A DNA stretch of 55,374 nt from Methyloglobulus sp. (GTDB lineage Bacteria > Pseudomonadota > Gammaproteobacteria > Methylococcales > Methylomonadaceae): the NCBI GenBank assembly GCA_013141505.1, contig JABFQX010000037.1, positions 1 to 55,374 on the forward strand, written 5' to 3'. The notes under the pieces are model-generated. The model made no database searches and had not been told where the DNA came from. It worked only from the letters and a program-made list of their open reading frames with translations. Position numbers and translations under genes: made by a program. Positions 27,005 through 36,509 of the stretch are shown here, piece after piece (position 1 is the first letter of the stretch; each line of letters opens with the position of its first letter).

Positions 27005-28243
27005 ATGAAAAATTGGCTTTTTTTATTAAGTTCACTATTAATCACAGTTGCTGCGGTATTTCTGGTTAATCAGTGGTTGGGGACATTTGAAAATCCAGGA
27101 TATGTATTGATTGGCATTGGTGGTTGGTCGATGGAGACTTCCCTCATCGTATTTCTGGTTGGTTTAATTGTCACTTTTTATGTGCTTTATTTGTTTTTCA
27201 GATTTTTGGGCTGGTTTGTAAGGCTGCCATCGCAAGTAAAAAATCGCAGTCGCAGTATTAAATTCAATCGCTCTCAAGATGCTTTGATTGCAGGTTTGGT
27301 CGGTTCTGCGGAAGGGAATTGGGAACAGGCCGAAAAGGTATTGATAAAGCATGCATCACACAGCGGTGCGCCCTTGATTCATTATCTGACAGCTGCCAAA
27401 GCCGCACAATCTCGCGGTGCTTACGATAAACGCGATGAATATCTCAAGAAAGCGGCCGCCCAGGCTCCGGGATCTGATGTGGCGATAGGGTTGACCCAGG
27501 CTGACCTGCATTTTTCCGCCAATCAGTTTGAGCAGGCACTGGAAACACTAACCAAGTTGCATTCAATGGATGCGACCCATGCCGGTGTGCTGAAGTTGAT
27601 GCACCAAACCTATCAACGTTTAGGTGATTGGCAAGGGTTGCGTAAGTTGTTGCCCTCCTTAAACAAAAATAAAATTTTGCTGGAAGCTGAGATTAAAAAA
27701 TCCGAAATTGACGCATTTGGTGGCCTGTTGAAACAAACTATCAAACAGGGCAACACCGACGAAATGCGTTTGTTGTGGACTGAAATTCCAAACCATATCA
27801 AAAAGAATCCCGCTGTTGCGGCGATATATTTTGCGGCAATGATTAATGTCGGGTTAGGGGCTGAAATCGAATCTGAGCTGGTCGATGTATTGACCATTAA
27901 CTGGGATGAAACACTGTTGCTTTTGTTTGGGAGCTTGCAATCAGGCGATGTGTTCAAGCAGTTGGAAGTTGCAGAATCCTTGCTCCCACATCATAAAAAT
28001 GATGGTGTATTGCTGACTATTCTCGGTAAGCTGAGCTTCAAGTGCCAGAATTACGAAAAAGCCGAAGATTATTTGGCAAAAAGTTTAGCCATTGATCCCA
28101 ATGTCCAGGCTTATCGATTGTTGGGTGACCTATACTCTGTCCAAGGCGAGGAGCACAAGGCGAACTCATCTTACAAACAAGGGTTGGAGCTTGCATCCAG
28201 TGGTATTGTTAGTCAACTCGATGCAGCTGTTTTAAATTCTTGA
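27005..28243 (+). CDS. hemY: HemY, heme-biosynthesis-associated TPR protein
   Basis: A 412-residue protein with two N-terminal membrane segments (residues 4-23 and 42-63), then the HemY-N signature and a run of TPR-like helices (residues 90-410, for example LETLTKLHSMDATHAGVLKL and YEKAEDYLAKSLAIDPN). ATG 27005 is used; the in-frame codon at 26969 lies inside hemX. It is the last gene of the hemCDXY operon. Its biochemical role is not established, although it tracks with heme synthesis. Confidence 0.88.
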   Translation: MKNWLFLLSSLLITVAAVFLVNQWLGTFENPGYVLIGIGGWSMETSLIVFLVGLIVTFYVLYLFFRFLGWFVRLPSQVKNRSRSIKFNRSQDALIAGLVGSAEGNWEQAEKVLIKHASHSGAPLIHYLTAAKAAQSRGAYDKRDEYLKKAAAQAPGSDVAIGLTQADLHFSANQFEQALETLTKLHSMDATHAGVLKLMHQTYQRLGDWQGLRKLLPSLNKNKILLEAEIKKSEIDAFGGLLKQTIKQGNTDEMRLLWTEIPNHIKKNPAVAAIYFAAMINVGLGAEIESELVDVLTINWDETLLLLFGSLQSGDVFKQLEVAESLLPHHKNDGVLLTILGKLSFKCQNYEKAEDYLAKSLAIDPNVQAYRLLGDLYSVQGEEHKANSSYKQGLELASSGIVSQLDAAVLNS

Positions 28244-28260
28244 ATATTTTTACGGAGTTT

Positions 28261-28302
28261 TTGATCTAGATCAAATTGCCTTCGATCTTAATTGGTTATA
28301 TT
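28261..28302 (+). promoter_or_regulatory. FNR/Anr box and class II promoter of the first small secreted protein
   Basis: TTGATCTAGATCAA at 28261-28274 is a perfect match to TTGAT-N4-ATCAA, the FNR family operator. A TATATT hexamer at 28297-28302 sits where a -10 element would be if the box were centred at -41.5, with predicted transcription start near 28309. That gives a leader of about 170 bases. Confidence 0.75.
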
Positions 28303-28479
28303 TGCTCGTTGGAGCATTAAAAAAAAAGGATTTTTAAACTCACTGGACGCTTTGTTTGCCCTTAGGGACTGGATGGCGTTTTGGCAAGGCAGTGGCACGG
28401 TGTGTTTCATGACATGATACTGAAACGCGCAACTCATTCCCTGCAATTGCCGATTAGCAAATATATTCGAGGAAAATAA

Positions 28480-28860
28480 ATGAATTTTAAACATATCTTG
28501 GCGGTCTTGTTATTGTCTTTGTGTTCAACCGGTGCGGTCTATGCCGCTGGTTCCCCAATCAACGAAGACTATACTGCCCTTATAGCGCTTGGCGAAAAAA
28601 TGTTGGAAGCCAGTAAGGCATCTGATGCAACGGCTTTTTCAGCTACCGCTACTGAAGCATCTGATGTTGCAAAAGACCAAGGTAACAAGGGCAATTCTCC
28701 TCGGTTACAACGGATCAGCACCAAAATAAAAATGGCTAAGAAAGCGGTAAAGGCTGGTGATTTTGGTCTGGCTACCTCATTGACAGAAGAAGCCCTCGCT
28801 GAAATGAAAAAAACCAATGGTAAGCCCACTTGGGGCGGCACAACGCCTGGTGGTGAATAA
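28480..28860 (+). CDS. Small secreted helical protein, paralogue 1
   Basis: A 126-residue protein with a signal peptide (residues 1-23, cut after AVYAA). The mature part is helical, rich in Ala, Lys, Thr and Ser, and carries the conserved segment ATEASDVAKDQGNKGNSPRL followed by QRISTKIK. It ends in a Gly-rich tail. It is a close relative of the protein at 29490-29894. The length and Ala/Lys helices recall small periplasmic metal-binding (SmbP-like) or cytochrome b562-like four-helix proteins, but no metal or heme ligand pattern is clear. No function is assigned. ATG 28480 follows a GAGGAAAA ribosome binding site. The probable FNR-type promoter suggests induction under low oxygen. Confidence 0.72.
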   Translation: MNFKHILAVLLLSLCSTGAVYAAGSPINEDYTALIALGEKMLEASKASDATAFSATATEASDVAKDQGNKGNSPRLQRISTKIKMAKKAVKAGDFGLATSLTEEALAEMKKTNGKPTWGGTTPGGE

Positions 28861-28916
28861 GTAAGTGTTGTGCTTGGATTGGGTGGTTGAAGCCACTTAA
28901 CTAGCGCTGTAGTTAT

Positions 28917-28958
28917 AAAAACAAAAACCCAGCCTAAAGTGCTGGGTTTTTGTTTTTA
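28917..28958 (+). terminator. Terminator of paralogue 1
   Basis: A long hairpin (AACAAAAACCCAGC with GCTGGGTTTTTGTT, 7-base loop) ending in a T run, 57 bases after the stop. Confidence 0.85.
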
Positions 28959-29271
28959 TAGAGCCTTTTTAGCCCCTCTTTTTGAATTCTTATTAGGGGA
29001 TTGCTTGTTTCCCGATTGCTTTCAATGCCCCTCGTTCAATTCTTTGATACAGCCTGCTTAGCAGCTAGTTGATCAATAAAGAAACCAGCAAATTCAGCAG
29101 CTTCTCATCAAATAAAGGCAAGTGAAATTTCAGCTTTTAACTATAAATGCTGTGCTATTTTAAAATAGCAGCAATAAAAAATTATTATTTTCAATTCATA
29201 CAAGGGTTTATTGTTGGAGTATCTTGAGCGGTGCGTTAATCTGTTGAATTTAATTAAAATCTTTAATTAGT
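28959..29271. other. AT-rich intergenic stretch between the paralogues
   Basis: No gene is seen. An 18-base perfect palindrome TGCTATTTTAAAATAGCA lies at 29153-29170, about 100 bases upstream of the second FNR box; it could be an operator for another regulator. Confidence 0.4.
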
Positions 29272-29317
29272 TTGATTTAAATCAAACGCTATTAGGATAT
29301 TTTGTGTTTGCTAAATA
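29272..29317 (+). promoter_or_regulatory. FNR/Anr box of the second small secreted protein
   Basis: TTGATTTAAATCAA at 29272-29285 is again a perfect TTGAT-N4-ATCAA. A candidate -10 TAAATA at 29312-29317 lies slightly further than ideal. The distance from box to start codon (about 205 bases) equals that of paralogue 1. Confidence 0.7.
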
Positions 29318-29489
29318 ATGGACTATTGCTAAAAAAAAGGTTATTCTAAATCACCTTGAGTATGCTGTTAACTCTAGGAAAGAAGGGATTTTGTTTTGAA
29401 TATGGTGACTTGGCGGATTTGTTTTTTCAGGAACGAACAGTCATTTTTTTGTATTTGTCTTATGGCAAATAGTTACATGAGGAAATTTA

Positions 29490-29894
29490 ATGAATTTTAA
29501 AAACATATTAGCGGCTTTGTTACTGTCTTTGTTTTCACTGGGTGTGGCACAAGCAGCAGGTTCCCCACTGCATGAAGATTTCACAGCACTTATAGCTATC
29601 GCAGATAAGATGCTAGAAGCCGCTAAAGCCAGTGATGCAACTGCTTTTAGCACGGCTGCTACTGAAGCATCTGATGTTGCAAAAGATCAAGGTAATAAAG
29701 GTAATTCTCCACGTTTACAACGCATTAGCACTAAAATCAAACAAGCGAAAAAAGCTGCAAAATCTGGTGATTTTGGTTTAGCAACAACGTTGACTGAAGA
29801 AGCGAAGTTGGAAATGAATAAGCCCGATATTAAACCAACATTTGGTGGCACTACTGAAGGTGGTGGTCGTAAGGGAATGTTTGGTGAGTTCTAA
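29490..29894 (+). CDS. Small secreted helical protein, paralogue 2
   Basis: A 134-residue protein sharing with paralogue 1 the signal peptide (MNFKNILAALLLSLFSLGVA), the start AGSPLHEDFTALIA, and the block TEASDVAKDQGNKGNSPRLQ. The tail is Gly/Lys-rich and longer (TEGGGRKGMFGEF). Codon use in the conserved block is similar but not identical to paralogue 1, so the duplication is not very recent. ATG 29490 follows GAGGAAA. No function is assigned; an exported binding or stress protein is possible. Confidence 0.72.
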   Translation: MNFKNILAALLLSLFSLGVAQAAGSPLHEDFTALIAIADKMLEAAKASDATAFSTAATEASDVAKDQGNKGNSPRLQRISTKIKQAKKAAKSGDFGLATTLTEEAKLEMNKPDIKPTFGGTTEGGGRKGMFGEF

Positions 29895-29965
29895 GTAGTG
29901 GATTATAAATGGCATAGTTAGCGTTTTTAACAATAACCCTTTGCCTTGTACCTGCGTCAGAATTT

Positions 29966-29993
29966 AAAAGCCCAGCTTTAGCTGGGTTTTTTT
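29966..29993 (+). terminator. Terminator of paralogue 2
   Basis: AGCCCAGC/GCTGGGTT arms with a TTTA loop and a run of seven T, about 70 bases after the stop. It lies between convergent genes. Confidence 0.85.
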
Positions 29994-30019
29994 GTGTCGA
30001 TAATTTGTTGATGTTCAAA

Positions 30020-31483
30020 TCAATTAAATAAAGAACCCCACATGCTGTCTATCTTGTCGGTAATATCTTTCGACATCGCAATAGGTTCCCCCCACTCCCT
30101 GTTGGTTTCCCCTGGCCATTTGTTGGTCGCATCAAAGCCTACTTTAGAACCTAACCCAGATACAGGTGAGGCAAAATCGAGATAATCAATCGGTGTATTT
30201 TCTAATATCGTTAGATCCCGTGCAGGATCCATGCGGGTTGTAATTGCCCAAATCACATCTTCCCAGTTGCGGACGTTAATGTCTTCATCGACCACGATGA
30301 CGAACTTCGTATACATGAATTGCCTTAAGTAAGACCAAGTACCCAGCATGACCCGCTTGGCATGTCCCGCATATTGCTTTTTCATGCTGATGACCGCCAT
30401 GCGGTAAGAACAGCCTTCGGGCGGAAGATAAAAATCAACTATTTCCGGGAATTGCTTTTGCAAAATAGGGACGAATACTTCATTTAAGGCCACACCTAAA
30501 ATGGCGGGTTCATCTGGTGGACGTCCGGTATACGTGCTGTGATAAATGGGATTGCGCCGTTGGGTGATTCGTTCTATGGTAAATACTGGGAATTCATCGA
30601 CCTCATTGTAATAACCGGTGTGATCGCCAAAAGGCCCTTCCTTCGCCATTTCACCTGGATAAATAAAGCCTTCCAATACGATTTCAGAGTTGGCAGGCAC
30701 CTGCAAATCGTTGGTCAGGCACTGCGCCACTTCGGTTTTGCTACCGCGCAATAGTCCAGCAAAGCCATATTCTGACAAGGTGTCCGGCACCGGCGTTACT
30801 GCCGCGAGTATGGTGGCTGGATCAGCGCCCAAGGCTACAGCGATAGGAAAAGGTTCGTCAGGATGCGCTTCCTGCCATTCCCTGAAATCCAGTGCGCCGC
30901 CACGGTGTGCCAGCCAACGCATAATCACCTTGTTTTTTGCGATAACTTGCTGGCGGTAAATGCCTAGATTCTGCCTGGTTTTGTTTGGGCCTTTGGTGAT
31001 GACTAAAGGCCAAGTGATAAGTGGGCCGGCATCGCCAGGCCAACAGGTTTGTATAGGGTACTGACTTAAATCAATAGCGTCGCCTTCTAAAACGACTTCT
31101 TGGCAGACTGGAGAGGTCACCATTTTTGGTGCCATGTTAAGAACCTGCTTGAACACCGGGATTTTTTCAAAAGCATCTTTCATGCCTTTAGGAGGTTCAG
31201 GTTCTTTTAGATAAGCCAGAAGTTTGCCGATTTCCCGCAATTCACTGACTTCACTGGCTCCCATGCCCATAGCCACTCGTTTGGGTGTGCCAAACAGGTT
31301 ACATAATACGGGGATGTTAGAGTTTTTGGGGTTTTCAAACAACAAAGCAGGACCACCTTGTTTAAGTACGCGGTCACAGATTTCAGTCATTTCCAGATTA
31401 GGATCGACTTTTGCGGTAATGCGCTTGAGCTCACCTTGCTTTTCTAGTTGCGCTATAAAGTCCCGTAAATCTTTGTATTTCAC
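30020..31483 (-). CDS. ubiD: 3-octaprenyl-4-hydroxybenzoate decarboxylase
   Basis: A 487-residue prenylated-FMN-dependent decarboxylase of ubiquinone synthesis. It opens [40 protein letters not shown] carries conserved acidic residues of the active site. The length equals E. coli UbiD. The prenyl-FMN supplier UbiX is encoded at 45524-46099. Its start overlaps the prlC stop by four bases, so the two genes probably share a transcript. Confidence 0.95.
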   Translation of the reverse strand: MKYKDLRDFIAQLEKQGELKRITAKVDPNLEMTEICDRVLKQGGPALLFENPKNSNIPVLCNLFGTPKRVAMGMGASEVSELREIGKLLAYLKEPEPPKGMKDAFEKIPVFKQVLNMAPKMVTSPVCQEVVLEGDAIDLSQYPIQTCWPGDAGPLITWPLVITKGPNKTRQNLGIYRQQVIAKNKVIMRWLAHRGGALDFREWQEAHPDEPFPIAVALGADPATILAAVTPVPDTLSEYGFAGLLRGSKTEVAQCLTNDLQVPANSEIVLEGFIYPGEMAKEGPFGDHTGYYNEVDEFPVFTIERITQRRNPIYHSTYTGRPPDEPAILGVALNEVFVPILQKQFPEIVDFYLPPEGCSYRMAVISMKKQYAGHAKRVMLGTWSYLRQFMYTKFVIVVDEDINVRNWEDVIWAITTRMDPARDLTILENTPIDYLDFASPVSGLGSKVGFDATNKWPGETNREWGEPIAMSKDITDKIDSMWGSLFN

Positions 31484-33525
31484 GCAGCAACACCTATGCC
31501 ATTGTGCCTGAGCAGTGCGTCGATGTTTGGTTTACGACCACGAAATTTGACGTACAATTCCATTGCATCCTGGCTACCGCCGCGTTCCAGAATATTCGAT
31601 AAAAAGGCATTTCCCGCTTCCTGGTTAAAAATTCCTTTTTCCTCAAATAAGGAAAACGCATCACTGGACAGCACTTCTGCCCATTTGTAGCTGTAATAGC
31701 CCGCCGCATAACCACCGGCAAAAATATGTGAGAAGCCATGCGGAAAGCGGTTGGATTTGGGCGGATGGATAACGGCAACTTGTGCGCGTACTTTTTCCAA
31801 AGTTTCATAGATTCTGCCACCCAAAGCCGGATCGTAATCCTGATGCATCTTGAAATCGAACAGGCTGAATTCCAATTGTCTGACCATTACCATGCCAGCC
31901 TGGAAATTTTTTGCGGCGAGCATTTTGGCGAACAAGCTATCTGGCAAGGTTTCTCCGGTTTGGTAATGACCGGAAACCAGTTGCAAGGATTCCTTTTCCC
32001 AGCACCAGTTTTCCATGAATTGGCTTGGCAATTCAACAGCATCCCATTCCACCCCATTGATGCCAGATACACCCAGATAGTCGATTTTGGTCAGCATGTG
32101 CTGTAAGCCGTGACCGAACTCATGGAATAAAGTAGTGAGTTCATCGTGAGTCAGGAGTGCAGGTTCTTGTCCTGTGGGTGGAGTGAAGTTACAGGTCAGA
32201 TAAGCGACTGGTGTTTGAATTGAGCTATCCGTTTTCTTGCGGCCTACGCAATCGTCCATCCAGGCACCACCACGTTTTTTAGGGCGGGCATAAAGATCGA
32301 GATAAAACTGACCTCTTAACTCATTGTTTTTGTCATGAATTTGGAAAAAACGTACATCGGGATGCCAGCTATCGAAGGAATTAATTTCTGTGATGTTTAA
32401 GCCATACAGTTTTTCAACGACAGTAAATAGTCCAGGTAGAACGCGAGTGATTGGCAAATAAGCCTTAACTTCTTCTTGCGACAGTTGATAATAATGCTGG
32501 CGCATTTTCTCTGAGTAATAGCCAGTATCCCAAGATTGCAAGTCTTTGATGCCGTGCTGTTCATCGGCAAAATCACGTAATTCCGCCAAATCTTTTTTTG
32601 CTTGGGGCAGGGATTTTTCGGCCAGATCTTCCAGAAAATTAATCACGTCTTCAGTTTTTTTCGCCATTTTTCTGGCTAAGGAGAGTTCGGCATAATTCTT
32701 GTAGCCTAATATCTGGGCTTTCTCGTGACGTAATGCCAGAATCTTCTCCATGATTTCAGTGTTGTCCCATTGCCCGGCATGAGGGCCTTGGTCGGATGCG
32801 CGTGTGGAATACGCGTCATAAAGTTCGCGGCGTAATTCACGGTTGTCGGCATAAGTCATCACGGCATGGTAGGAGGGGAATTGCAGGGTCAGCATCCAAC
32901 CTTCTTTGTCGGCATGTTGCGCAGTCTGCTTCGCCTGGGCAAGTGCAGAAGCGGGTAAGCCTGCCAAGCCAGCTTCATCGGTAATCAGTTTGCTCCAAAC
33001 ATTGGTGGCATCAAGGATGTTCTCCTCATAATTGCTCGCAAGTTTGGAAAGTTCCTGGCTGATATCTTTGTAACGCTGTTTCTTTTCGTTATCCAGATCA
33101 ATACCGGATAGTTTAAAATCTCTCAGTGCATTGTTGATGATTTTTTGTTGGGCAACTGTGAGCTTTGGATATTCCGGGCTTTCCGCAATAAAGCGATAAG
33201 CCTTATATAACGTTTCATTTTGGCCCATTTCCGTCGCATAAGCGCTGAGTTTAGGTAGGCAAGCGTTGTAAGCGTCCCGAAGTGCATCGCTGTTGACAAC
33301 CGAGTTCATGTGGCTAACCGGCGACCAGGCTTTGTTCAGGTTATCGTCAGCATTTTCCAGTGGTTCGACCAGATTTTCCCAGGTGTAGTTTTTTGTTGCT
33401 TGCAGGTGTTTTTCCACCGTTACTCGGGCATTAGCCAAAAGTTGGTCGATAGCCGGTTCAACATGATCGGGCTTTATTTGGGAAAATAAGGGCAATAAGG
33501 AATGAGCGAGTAGCGGGTTATTCAT
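31480..33525 (-). CDS. prlC: Oligopeptidase A
   Basis: A 681-residue M3-family zinc metallopeptidase of the cytoplasm that degrades oligopeptides and cleaved signal peptides. The HEFGH zinc motif is in [14 protein letters not shown], with a second ligand region downstream ([13 protein letters not shown]). The length matches E. coli OpdA. It lies upstream of ubiD with a four-base overlap. Confidence 0.95.
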   Translation of the reverse strand: MNNPLLAHSLLPLFSQIKPDHVEPAIDQLLANARVTVEKHLQATKNYTWENLVEPLENADDNLNKAWSPVSHMNSVVNSDALRDAYNACLPKLSAYATEMGQNETLYKAYRFIAESPEYPKLTVAQQKIINNALRDFKLSGIDLDNEKKQRYKDISQELSKLASNYEENILDATNVWSKLITDEAGLAGLPASALAQAKQTAQHADKEGWMLTLQFPSYHAVMTYADNRELRRELYDAYSTRASDQGPHAGQWDNTEIMEKILALRHEKAQILGYKNYAELSLARKMAKKTEDVINFLEDLAEKSLPQAKKDLAELRDFADEQHGIKDLQSWDTGYYSEKMRQHYYQLSQEEVKAYLPITRVLPGLFTVVEKLYGLNITEINSFDSWHPDVRFFQIHDKNNELRGQFYLDLYARPKKRGGAWMDDCVGRKKTDSSIQTPVAYLTCNFTPPTGQEPALLTHDELTTLFHEFGHGLQHMLTKIDYLGVSGINGVEWDAVELPSQFMENWCWEKESLQLVSGHYQTGETLPDSLFAKMLAAKNFQAGMVMVRQLEFSLFDFKMHQDYDPALGGRIYETLEKVRAQVAVIHPPKSNRFPHGFSHIFAGGYAAGYYSYKWAEVLSSDAFSLFEEKGIFNQEAGNAFLSNILERGGSQDAMELYVKFRGRKPNIDALLRHNGIGVAA

Positions 33526-33718
33526 AATTAGATGTCAGGTTAAAAAGAGGTTAGCAATTCAAAACCGATAAGTTACAGCGAGTATGGAGGTATCGGTGAT
33601 GTCTTCCGTAAGGATAACATTAAGAAAACATCGAGCAAGCCGTTACCGGGTAGGTTAATCATAATGGAGTGCCTACAGGTAAGGGCGTGGACTTAGGGTA
33701 GCGAATAAGCGGTTTTTG

Positions 33719-34123
33719 TTAGCGGTCAAGAAAAAGCCCCGTTTTAGAGGCTATATCGTGCCAGCTTCGATGGTTTTTATCGACCAGTATCCACAAAAAT
33801 CCCAAGCCTAAAAATCCCCAAGAAAACAGCGATACTATGAAGCGGACAAAAGCCTGATGCCAAGTAATAACTTCATGGTTATCAGTCAAAACTTTTATTT
33901 TCCAGGCTCTCAAGCCCAATGTTTGACCGCCATGTGTCCAAAACCAGCCATAAAACAGAAAGCTGACACCTACTAAATAGAGGGGATAAAAAATGGGTTC
34001 ACTGATTGCCTTGCCACTGCTAAAAGGTAAAATCAAGGCGGTTGCGACGAACAACAGGGCAACTAACAGGCATAAGTCGTAGATAAGGACAGCGACATAG
34101 CGCATAAAGCCCGGTTTAGCCAT
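33719..34123 (-). CDS. RDD-family membrane protein
   Basis: A 134-residue inner membrane protein with three hydrophobic segments (residues about 10-35, 45-65, 90-110). RDD-family features include the N-terminal R-Y-x-A-V-L-I-Y-D and the segment TLGLRAWKIKVLTD, and near the C-terminus LVDKNHRSWHDIASKTG. The family is widespread; its function is mostly unknown (some members move small ions or solutes). It lies 39 bases downstream of a small membrane protein gene. Confidence 0.8.
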   Translation of the reverse strand: MAKPGFMRYVAVLIYDLCLLVALLFVATALILPFSSGKAISEPIFYPLYLVGVSFLFYGWFWTHGGQTLGLRAWKIKVLTDNHEVITWHQAFVRFIVSLFSWGFLGLGFLWILVDKNHRSWHDIASKTGLFLDR

Positions 34124-34162
34124 CAGGCGCTGTCGATGGTTATTTTTGTTAACGCCCTGCTC

Positions 34163-34363
34163 TTACTTCAGTTTGAATAAAGACAATTTTTGGCCGAAAT
34201 ACATGCACATCGCCATTAATCCGCCCAGCATTACCAAAGAGAAAATAAAGGGTGGTTTATGTAGCAGAAGTATAGAAAAATCAGCTACAAACAGGCTTGT
34301 TAAGAAAGGTTGGTCAACTAAGGCGTTGAGAATTTTTTTACACATAGCAATGCAGTTATTCAT
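34163..34363 (-). CDS. Small membrane protein, unknown
   Basis: A 66-residue frame with a hydrophobic centre (SLFVADFSILLL, then FIFSLVMLGGLMAMCMYFG) giving one or two membrane segments and a basic end. It precedes the RDD gene on the same strand by 39 bases, which fits a two-gene operon. I do not recognise the family. An overlapping frame on the plus strand is less likely. Confidence 0.5.
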   Translation of the reverse strand: MNNCIAMCKKILNALVDQPFLTSLFVADFSILLLHKPPFIFSLVMLGGLMAMCMYFGQKLSLFKLK

Positions 34364-34560
34364 GGCGGTATGAGGGATGATTTAGATAAAAGGTCGTTTT
34401 AGCTTGATGTCGGATAAACTTGCAGCCAAATCTTTGTTAGAATTGGTATGATTCTACTATATTCAAAAGCAGTCTGTAAAAGAAAACCCATTACTTGATT
34501 GGGGACAGTAACTATCAAGTGATATGATTAACCAGAATAATAAAGCCAGGGACAAAGGTC

Positions 34561-35961
34561 ATTTTAAACTTTTTTAAAAAAATAATAGGTTCCAGAAAAG
34601 CAGCCAGCCCTAGTTCTATCGCAGGGGCTAATGCAGCCAAGGAATCTCAGTCGTCTGCCACCGTTAGGTTGTATCCACGATCTGAACATAATATCTCGCG
34701 CACGCAAATTAGCGACAATGCGTTAAAAGTCCTGTATCGCCTGAAAAAAGAGGGCTTTGATGCCTATCTTGTGGGTGGTTGCGTACGGGATTTACTCCTC
34801 GGACGGGAGCCTAAAGATTTTGATGTGGTAACAGATGCCGATCCTGAAGAGATCAGGAAAATTTTCCGTAATTGTCGCTTGATAGGTCGGCGCTTTCGGC
34901 TTGCTCATGTGCATTTTGGCCGCGAAGTGATAGAGGTCGCGACTTTTCGAGGTGAGGGTGCCGAACAGAGTGACAAGCAAATGCTCGATAAAGAAGGACG
35001 GTTGCTCAGGGATAATGTCTACGGCACAATTGAAGAAGATGTTTGGCGACGCGATTTTACCGTTAACGCACTGTATTACAACATTAAAGATTATTCTGTC
35101 GTCGATTATGTTGGCGGCATGGCTGACCATAAAGCCGGAATCTTGCGCCTTATCGGTGATCCAGAAACCCGTTTTCGGGAAGATCCTGTACGGATGTTGA
35201 GGGCTGTGCGTTTTGCCGCTAAGCTCGGTTTTAACCTACATCCCGATTGTCAAAAAGCTATACATGCGACAGCCAGTTTATTGGATAGCATTCCCTCTGC
35301 TCGTCTGTATGATGAGATGCTAAAACTGTTTTTCGGCGGTAACTCCCTGCAAACTTTTGAAATGCTAAGGCATTACGGATTGTTCCAGGTATTGTTTCCG
35401 GCAACTGAGAAAAGTCTGGCTGTTGAGGAGGAAGGTTTTCCAAAACAATTCTTGATTCGGGCATTGCAAAATGCAGACAATAGGATCGCTGAAGGCAAGA
35501 CGGTCACGGCGTATTTTTTGTTGGCGGCTTTTATGTGGGAGCCGGTACAAATGCTTGCCAAGGACATGCTGAAAAAAGACATGCCGGAATACATGGCCTT
35601 TCAAGAGGCTGCCAATCAGGCTCTTTCCAAACAGATCAAGATTGTCGCAATGCCCAAGCATATTACGACTGCGATGCGCGAAGTATGGGGTTTACAGCCC
35701 AAGTTTAATGCACGCGTCGGCTCAAAACCAAGCCGACTACTAACGCATCCGCGTTTTAGGGCGGGATATGATTTCTTGTTGTTGCGTGCCGAAACTGGGA
35801 GTGTTGATCCAGAATTGGCAGAGTGGTGGACGCGTTACCATCAAGCGGATGAAAACGAACAACGAAAAATGACCCAGCCAGCCAGAAATACTCAGAAAAA
35901 ATCGGGATTTAAGCGAAATTACCGTCGAACTGCTCAAAAAAGTCCGAAAGAAACGCAGTGA
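34561..35961 (+). CDS. pcnB: Poly(A) polymerase I, probable AUU start
   Basis: A 466-residue nucleotidyltransferase that adds A-tails to RNA 3' ends to promote decay. YLVGGCVRDLLLGREPKDFD holds the nucleotidyltransferase motif with catalytic aspartates; GRRFRLAHVHFGREVIEVAT follows, and the C-terminal tail is basic (KKSGFKRNYRRTAQKSPKE). The frame is open with family-like sequence (LNFFKKIIGSRKA...VRLYPRSEHNISR) upstream of the first standard codon TTG 34669. The best start there is ATT 34561, with CAGGGA about 8 bases before it. E. coli pcnB is known to start with AUU. If TTG 34669 were used, the product would be 430 residues. folK follows. Confidence 0.9.
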   Translation: MLNFFKKIIGSRKAASPSSIAGANAAKESQSSATVRLYPRSEHNISRTQISDNALKVLYRLKKEGFDAYLVGGCVRDLLLGREPKDFDVVTDADPEEIRKIFRNCRLIGRRFRLAHVHFGREVIEVATFRGEGAEQSDKQMLDKEGRLLRDNVYGTIEEDVWRRDFTVNALYYNIKDYSVVDYVGGMADHKAGILRLIGDPETRFREDPVRMLRAVRFAAKLGFNLHPDCQKAIHATASLLDSIPSARLYDEMLKLFFGGNSLQTFEMLRHYGLFQVLFPATEKSLAVEEEGFPKQFLIRALQNADNRIAEGKTVTAYFLLAAFMWEPVQMLAKDMLKKDMPEYMAFQEAANQALSKQIKIVAMPKHITTAMREVWGLQPKFNARVGSKPSRLLTHPRFRAGYDFLLLRAETGSVDPELAEWWTRYHQADENEQRKMTQPARNTQKKSGFKRNYRRTAQKSPKETQ

Positions 35962-35990
35962 TAATATTCTATGGCCCATAGCAACTGATT

Positions 35991-36509
35991 ATGAATAGCG
36001 CCAGCCCTTTAGTGACCAACGCTTACATAGGCTTGGGGAGTAATCTCGATTCGCCCATCGAACAAATTAAATCTGCCCGGTTGGCGATTAAGTCGTTGGC
36101 AGATGTTGAAGAGCTGTCCTTTTCAAATTTGTATGCCAGCACCCCGATGGGGCCACAAGATCAACCTGATTATGTTAATGCGGTCATGGGGATAGCGACA
36201 CGTTTATCGCCCCTGGATTTGTTACACACCCTGCAAGCCATTGAACAGGCTCATGGACGGGTGCGTGGCAACCAGCGCTGGGGTGCGAGGACACTGGATC
36301 TGGATTTGCTGCTGTATGGTGATGAACAAATTGCTTGCCCCGAATTAACCGTGCCGCATGTCGGTATCGCCGAACGTGCCTTTGTGCTGTATCCCTTGTC
36401 TGATTGCGTGCAGGATTTGTTTATTCCTGGCAAAGGCAACATTACCGATTTGCTCGCCCAATGTCAGCTCTCCGGTTTGCGTCGATTAAATGAACATGAA
36501 TCAGCATGA
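35991..36509 (+). CDS. folK: 2-amino-4-hydroxy-6-hydroxymethyldihydropteridine pyrophosphokinase
   Basis: A 172-residue enzyme of folate synthesis that transfers pyrophosphate from ATP to the pterin. GLGSNLDSPIEQI, then RWGARTLDLDLLLYG are the family signatures with metal-binding aspartates. The start overlaps nothing upstream (29 bases after pcnB). Its last four bases overlap panB (ATGA). The order pcnB-folK-panB-panC is the standard gammaproteobacterial one. Confidence 0.94.
   Translation: MNSASPLVTNAYIGLGSNLDSPIEQIKSARLAIKSLADVEELSFSNLYASTPMGPQDQPDYVNAVMGIATRLSPLDLLHTLQAIEQAHGRVRGNQRWGARTLDLDLLLYGDEQIACPELTVPHVGIAERAFVLYPLSDCVQDLFIPGKGNITDLLAQCQLSGLRRLNEHESA

Noticed and set aside
34669-35961. 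TTG 34669 as the pcnB start
   Set aside because: It would remove an upstream segment that resembles the N-terminus of PcnB (basic helix followed by the YPRSEHNISR block) and it lacks a good ribosome binding site.
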